A stretch of DNA of 6,681 bases from Acidobacteriota bacterium (lineage in GTDB: Bacteria > Acidobacteriota > Terriglobia > Terriglobales > Acidobacteriaceae), in the NCBI GenBank assembly GCA_021810175.1, contig JAJZJJ010000165.1:1-6681 (forward strand), written 5' to 3'. The position numbers and the translations under genes were made by a program. Positions within the stretch are counted from its first letter, which is position 1. Each line of letters opens with the position of its first letter. The notes beneath the pieces are model-generated. The model was not told the DNA's origin and searched no databases. It worked only from the letters and a program-made list of their open reading frames with translations. This document shows positions 5,299-6,681 of the stretch, piece after piece.

Positions 5299-5628
5299 AT
5301 GGCCGGAGATATGCAACTCACCTGCAGCGACTGCGGGCAGGAATTCACCTTTACCACCGAAGATCAGGCGTTCTTCTCAGAGCGCGGCTATTCCTTCCCC
5401 AAACGCTGCAAACAGTGCCGCCAGGCCCGCAAGAACGAACAGTCCGGCGGTGGGGGAGGCGGCTACCAGCGCAGCCAGGCCCGCAACACCTCTGTCATCT
5501 GCTCCGGTTGCGGCCAGCCCACAACTGTTCCCTTTGAACCGCGCGGCGACCGGCCGGTCTTCTGCCGCGATTGCTATCAGGCCCAGAAAGGTGGCAGCGG
5601 CGGCGGACGCGGCCGCGGTCGCTACTAA
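5299..5628 (+). CDS. Double zinc-ribbon protein with CxxC-x17-CxxC domain and Gly/Arg-rich tail
   Basis: This is a small basic protein of 109 residues with two four-cysteine zinc sites. The first uses Cys9/Cys12 and Cys37/Cys40 with a 24-residue spacer containing DQAFFSERGYSFPKRC, like the probable zinc-ribbon domain known as zf-trcl. The second uses Cys68/Cys71 and Cys89/Cys92, with exactly 17 residues between the pairs, matching the CxxC-x17-CxxC domain type. A run of six glycines (50-55) links them, and the protein ends in GGSGGGRGRGRY, an RGG-like tail typical of RNA- or single-strand-binding proteins. No enzyme motif is present. It is expected to be cytosolic and to bind nucleic acid, but no target is known. 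It stands alone between a divergent and a convergent gene, with a strong ribosome-binding site, a repeat-rich upstream region and a downstream stem-loop. The zinc-binding call is firm; the nucleic-acid role is inference from composition. Confidence 0.9.
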   Translation: MAGDMQLTCSDCGQEFTFTTEDQAFFSERGYSFPKRCKQCRQARKNEQSGGGGGGYQRSQARNTSVICSGCGQPTTVPFEPRGDRPVFCRDCYQAQKGGSGGGRGRGRY

Positions 5629-5647
5629 AGCTCCACACCTCTTGCCC

Positions 5648-5669
5648 CCGGAGCCCATCGCGGCTCCGG
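5648..5669 (+). terminator. Stem-loop after the zinc-ribbon gene, likely terminator
   Basis: CCGGAGCC (5648-5655) and GGCTCCGG (5662-5669) form a perfect 8-bp GC-rich stem with a 6-base loop, 20 bases after the TAA. It is followed by CGGATTTCT, only a short T-rich stretch, so termination may be imperfect. Its position between convergent genes supports a terminator role. Confidence 0.55.
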
Positions 5670-5716
5670 CGGATTTCTGCGCGCCGATGGAGCGCCAGCC
5701 GAGGCTGCCCGCCACC

Positions 5717-6681
5717 TCATGCTTCTTCCAGCATCTCCCGAATCCGGTCGTGCAGTTGCTCGGTGATCGCTTCAGCCGAGACCTCCGCTCCAAACTCCAT
5801 CGGCGCGCCCACACGAACAGACAGCCGTCCCGAACGAAACCATCCCTGCCCCTGCTGCTTCAGCGCGCCAAGCCCCGTCAGCGCCACCGGAACCACGGGT
5901 ACCCCCGACTCCCGAACCAGAATCCCAATCCCCGGCCGAAATGGCTGTAATCCACCCTCCGTCCGTCGCCCCTCCGGAAAAATCAGCACGCTGTAGCCCC
6001 GGTCCAGCGCCTCGCCCGCGTGCTGAAAAGACCTCCGGAACCCCGCGCTCCGCGGCAGCGGAAATACATTAAACAGCCCCGTCACCAGCACGTATGCCAC
6101 CGGTCCAAACCAATTCCACCCCGGCGCCAGGTTCCGCATCCTCCGGTAATCCCGCAGCAGATCGCCGGCCATCGCCGCCGCCACGCGCCGCCGCATCCCT
6201 CCCGGCAGCGCATAGAGAACCAGTGGCACATCGTACGCCGTCACATGGTTCGCAACCAGCAGCACCGGCCGATCCGCCGGAAGCGCCGCAGCCCACTCCA
6301 CCCGCGGTTTCCCCAGCAACCGAACGAGCGGCCGCACCACCAGTTCTGTGAATCCGGCGCGCGCCGTCCGCACCGGCCACCACCACGGCCATTTCGGATA
6401 GATATCGCCGCTTCGGCCTGGGGCCGCCGTCCCGCGCGGTTCCGTCCGCAGCTCCGTCCGGGGCTCCGCCGCGGGAGCCGTCCCGAACCTCGACCCCGAC
6501 GGTTCAGGAGCTGTCTCGTCGCCCTCGGCCGCCGCAGCCGTGCCCAACCCAAGCTCCCGCCGCAGGTCCCCCAGCGTCTCCGCCTGCCCCAGAGCCTCGT
6601 CGTCCAGTGCAATCCCCAGCTTCTGTTCCAGCTCCGACTGCAGCTGCACCCGTCCCAGGCTGTCCAGCCCCAAATCCAGAT
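5717..6681 (-). CDS. Acyl carrier domain fused to PlsC-type acyltransferase, C-terminal part of a longer protein
   Basis: The frame is open from the window edge to TGA at 5719-5717, giving 320 visible residues. The visible part begins LDLGLDSLGRVQLQSELEQ, the phosphopantetheine-attachment motif of a carrier protein, with the modified serine at residue 7 (codon 6661-6659). The ACP helix region ends near residue 44. A linker of about 50 residues rich in Ala, Pro, Glu, Arg and Thr follows. From about 93 comes a PlsC/LPLAT acyltransferase with all core motifs: NHVTAYD (HX4D, His145 and Asp150), FPEGRR (about 234-239) and VPVVPV (260-265). PlsC enzymes acylate lysophosphatidic acid or related lysophospholipids at the membrane. 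The in-frame TTG at 6673-6671 is inside the ACP motif, so the true start is beyond the window. By analogy with acyl-ACP synthetase/acyltransferase proteins such as Aas, an AMP-ligase domain may lie upstream; this is inference. Confidence 0.88.
   Translation of the reverse strand, partial: LDLGLDSLGRVQLQSELEQKLGIALDDEALGQAETLGDLRRELGLGTAAAAEGDETAPEPSGSRFGTAPAAEPRTELRTEPRGTAAPGRSGDIYPKWPWWWPVRTARAGFTELVVRPLVRLLGKPRVEWAAALPADRPVLLVANHVTAYDVPLVLYALPGGMRRRVAAAMAGDLLRDYRRMRNLAPGWNWFGPVAYVLVTGLFNVFPLPRSAGFRRSFQHAGEALDRGYSVLIFPEGRRTEGGLQPFRPGIGILVRESGVPVVPVALTGLGALKQQGQGWFRSGRLSVRVGAPMEFGAEVSAEAITEQLHDRIREMLEEA
6428..6475 (-). repeat. 12-bp quasi-repeats in the ACP-PlsC linker
   Basis: Successive 12-base units at 6464-6475, 6452-6463, 6440-6451 and 6428-6439 encode PAAE, PRTE, LRTE and PRGT. 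The two central units are most alike. This suggests the flexible linker between the carrier and acyltransferase domains grew by local slippage. It is short and degenerate. Confidence 0.35.

Noticed and set aside
5261..5950. 229-codon plus-strand frame spanning the zinc-ribbon gene and the PlsC 3' end
   Set aside because: It runs through two convincing genes in the wrong frame and strand and is rich in Ala/Pro/Arg.
1..6681. CRISPR array, tRNA, insertion sequence, phage or toxin-antitoxin module
   Set aside because: No regularly spaced repeats, cloverleaf, transposase motif or paired small toxin/antitoxin ORFs were seen; the window looks like chromosomal housekeeping and accessory metabolism.

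Overview
The window is a GC-rich bacterial chromosome segment (about 60 % G+C by eye). It carries seven protein genes of ordinary size plus one very small membrane ORF, packed with short intergenic gaps. No tRNA, rRNA, CRISPR array, transposase or phage gene is visible. The mix of genes suggests an Acidobacteriota-type soil bacterium (Terriglobales-like): futalosine-route menaquinone synthesis, an EgtD-type histidine methyltransferase, an OpgC-like membrane acyltransferase, a CxxC-x17-CxxC zinc-ribbon protein and an ACP-PlsC fusion. This placement is inferred from gene content and protein style, not from a database match.

Layout, left to right. (1) The 3' end of an egtD-like methyltransferase (+, 1-462) stops just before a stem-loop. 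(2) A convergent gene (-, 528-1064) encodes a small exported protein that looks thioredoxin-like but has no CxxC. (3) Divergent from it, a tiny two-helix membrane ORF (+, about 1181-1345) lies ahead of mqnE (+, 1404-2531), the radical SAM aminodeoxyfutalosine synthase. (4) Convergent to mqnE is an opgC-like ten-helix membrane acyltransferase (-, 2571-3785). (5) Upstream of it on the same strand is a glutaryl-CoA-dehydrogenase-type acyl-CoA dehydrogenase (-, 3938-5128) with a terminator hairpin overlapping its stop codon. (6) A 170-bp divergent intergenic region with direct and inverted repeats leads to a double zinc-ribbon protein with a Gly/Arg tail (+, 5299-5628), closed by a clear stem-loop. 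(7) The last gene (-, 5717 to the window edge) is the C-terminal part of a multidomain protein: a carrier-protein domain with its phosphopantetheine serine, a low-complexity linker and a complete PlsC acyltransferase.

The genes do not form one pathway. Strand changes and terminator-like hairpins suggest mostly single-gene transcription units; only the small membrane ORF and mqnE look co-transcribed. No obviously new defence or mobile system is present. The points most worth a second look are the ACP-PlsC fusion, the zinc-ribbon gene with its repeat-rich upstream region, and the stem-loop covering the only good Shine-Dalgarno sequence before the tiny membrane ORF.
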